6,818 nucleotides of DNA from Rhodocyclaceae bacterium. GTDB lineage: Bacteria > Pseudomonadota > Gammaproteobacteria > Burkholderiales > Rhodocyclaceae. A program made the translations under genes and the position numbers. Location: the NCBI GenBank assembly GCA_025361105.1, contig JANYAW010000092.1, forward strand, positions 1-6,818, in the 5' to 3' direction. A model generated the notes under the pieces. That model did not search any database. It saw only the letters and a list, made by a program, of their open reading frames with translations, and was not told the DNA's origin. Position 1 is the first letter of the stretch, and every line of letters begins with the position of its first letter. Below are positions 6,156 to 6,818 of the stretch, piece after piece.

Positions 6156-6818
6156 ATGACAGCTTATTTGACAGCCCAGCGCCACATCGTTTTCGATCTC
6201 GACGGCACATTGATAGATTCCGCGCCAGGAATCATTGCGGCTTTTCGTGCGGTGTTAGCTGCCAAACAAATATCACCCCAGTGCGCGTTGAACGATGCAT
6301 TGATTGGACCACCGTTGGCCGAAACGATGACTCGGCTTACTGGCGTTGGCGAGCCACATGCGCTCAAGGAATTGATCGACGCATTTAAGCTTTGCTATGA
6401 CGACGAAGGTATCCGCACAACCCATGCCTATGATGGAATCGATGCGCTACTGGGCGAGTTGCGCAAAAAAAATTTCGGCCTCCATATCGCCACCAACAAA
6501 CGCCTCGCACCAACACAATCCTTGGTGACGCAACTGAAATGGTCGGCCTATTTTTCGTCGCTCAACGCACTCGACATGGTCACACCGCGCTTGCCGGACA
6601 AAGCCGCATTACTAGCGCTAATGCTGACGACACAAGGTCTCGTTGCGAATGAGTGTGTTTATGTGGGCGACAAGCATGAGGATGGCATCGCCGCCGATGT
6701 GAATAAAATTCCCTTTGTCGCAGTAGCTTGGGGCTATGGCGATTTTGACCAAGCCACACTCCCTGCACATTGGCAAATCGCCGCAACGCCGAGCACTTTG
6801 TGCACCATGCTTGGCATT
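6156..6818 (+). CDS. HAD-superfamily phosphatase, phosphoglycolate-phosphatase-like (3' end open)
   Basis: This is a HAD-superfamily hydrolase of the Gph/PGP-like group, expected to be a soluble phosphatase; its substrate cannot be read from the sequence. The frame runs 221 codons from ATG 6156 to the right edge with no stop. As relatives are often about 210-230 residues, the gene is probably nearly complete. Motif I is FDLDGTLIDS (nucleophile D14, acid/base D16), motif II is IATNK (T113), the conserved Lys is K149 in PDKAA, and motif IV is GDKHED (D172, D176). All four catalytic motifs are intact. Residues 22-85 form a helical cap region as in type C1 caps. It starts 36 bases after rfbH in the same direction, so it may be co-transcribed. 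Possible roles include phosphoglycolate salvage or removing phosphate from a sugar-phosphate precursor. An in-frame TTG at 6132 is a less likely start, and no strong ribosome-binding site precedes either. Confidence 0.88.
   Translation, partial: MTAYLTAQRHIVFDLDGTLIDSAPGIIAAFRAVLAAKQISPQCALNDALIGPPLAETMTRLTGVGEPHALKELIDAFKLCYDDEGIRTTHAYDGIDALLGELRKKNFGLHIATNKRLAPTQSLVTQLKWSAYFSSLNALDMVTPRLPDKAALLALMLTTQGLVANECVYVGDKHEDGIAADVNKIPFVAVAWGYGDFDQATLPAHWQIAATPSTLCTMLGI

Noticed and set aside
6126..6170. Direct repeat GCTTATTTG around the phosphatase start
   Set aside because: Nine bases is within chance expectation and there is no other sign of an insertion or target duplication.
6465..6472. Run of eight A in the phosphatase gene as a possible slippage or phase-variation site
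   Set aside because: The frame is intact through it, and the catalytic motif downstream is in the same frame. A single A8 in a Lys-Lys-Asn stretch is not strong evidence.

Overview
This 6.8 kb window is densely coded on the + strand. It looks like the interior of one long gene cluster from a bacterium of moderately high G+C, most likely a proteobacterium. The hpnC-hpnD-hpnE order and the wording of the proteins suggest Betaproteobacteria, but that assignment is an inference without a database search. Six genes are recognised with good confidence, and a seventh only at family level. The first gene is cut by the left edge and the last runs off the right edge. No rRNA, tRNA, CRISPR array, insertion sequence or convincing terminator was seen.

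Bases 1-2874 hold the squalene-forming module of hopanoid (bacterial triterpenoid) synthesis. HpnD condenses two farnesyl diphosphates to presqualene diphosphate, HpnC converts this to hydroxysqualene, and the FAD enzyme HpnE reduces it to squalene. The three genes are joined by 4-base stop/start overlaps (GTGA at 713-716, ATGA at 1549-1552), a sign of translational coupling. HpnC and HpnD are paralogues.

Bases 2883-6119 hold a CDP-3,6-dideoxyhexose module, rfbF-rfbG-rfbH. Glucose-1-phosphate is activated to CDP-glucose, dehydrated to CDP-4-keto-6-deoxyglucose, and then C3-deoxygenated by an iron-sulfur, PMP-dependent dehydrase. The reductase partner (RfbI/AscD type) and the final epimerases or glycosyltransferases are not in the window. 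rfbF begins only 8 bases after hpnE, so lipid and sugar genes may share a transcript. A HAD-superfamily phosphatase gene follows 36 bases after rfbH and is open at the right edge.

The least expected signal is a short dispersed DNA repeat with a 23-base core identical in all three copies, extending to 26-27 bases between pairs. One copy lies inside hpnC, one inside hpnE in a different reading frame, and one is inverted in the rfbG-rfbH gap, ending 4 bases before the preferred rfbH start codon. Because the two coding copies are read in different frames, protein homology cannot explain it. It is best described as an unidentified short interspersed element or sequence motif.
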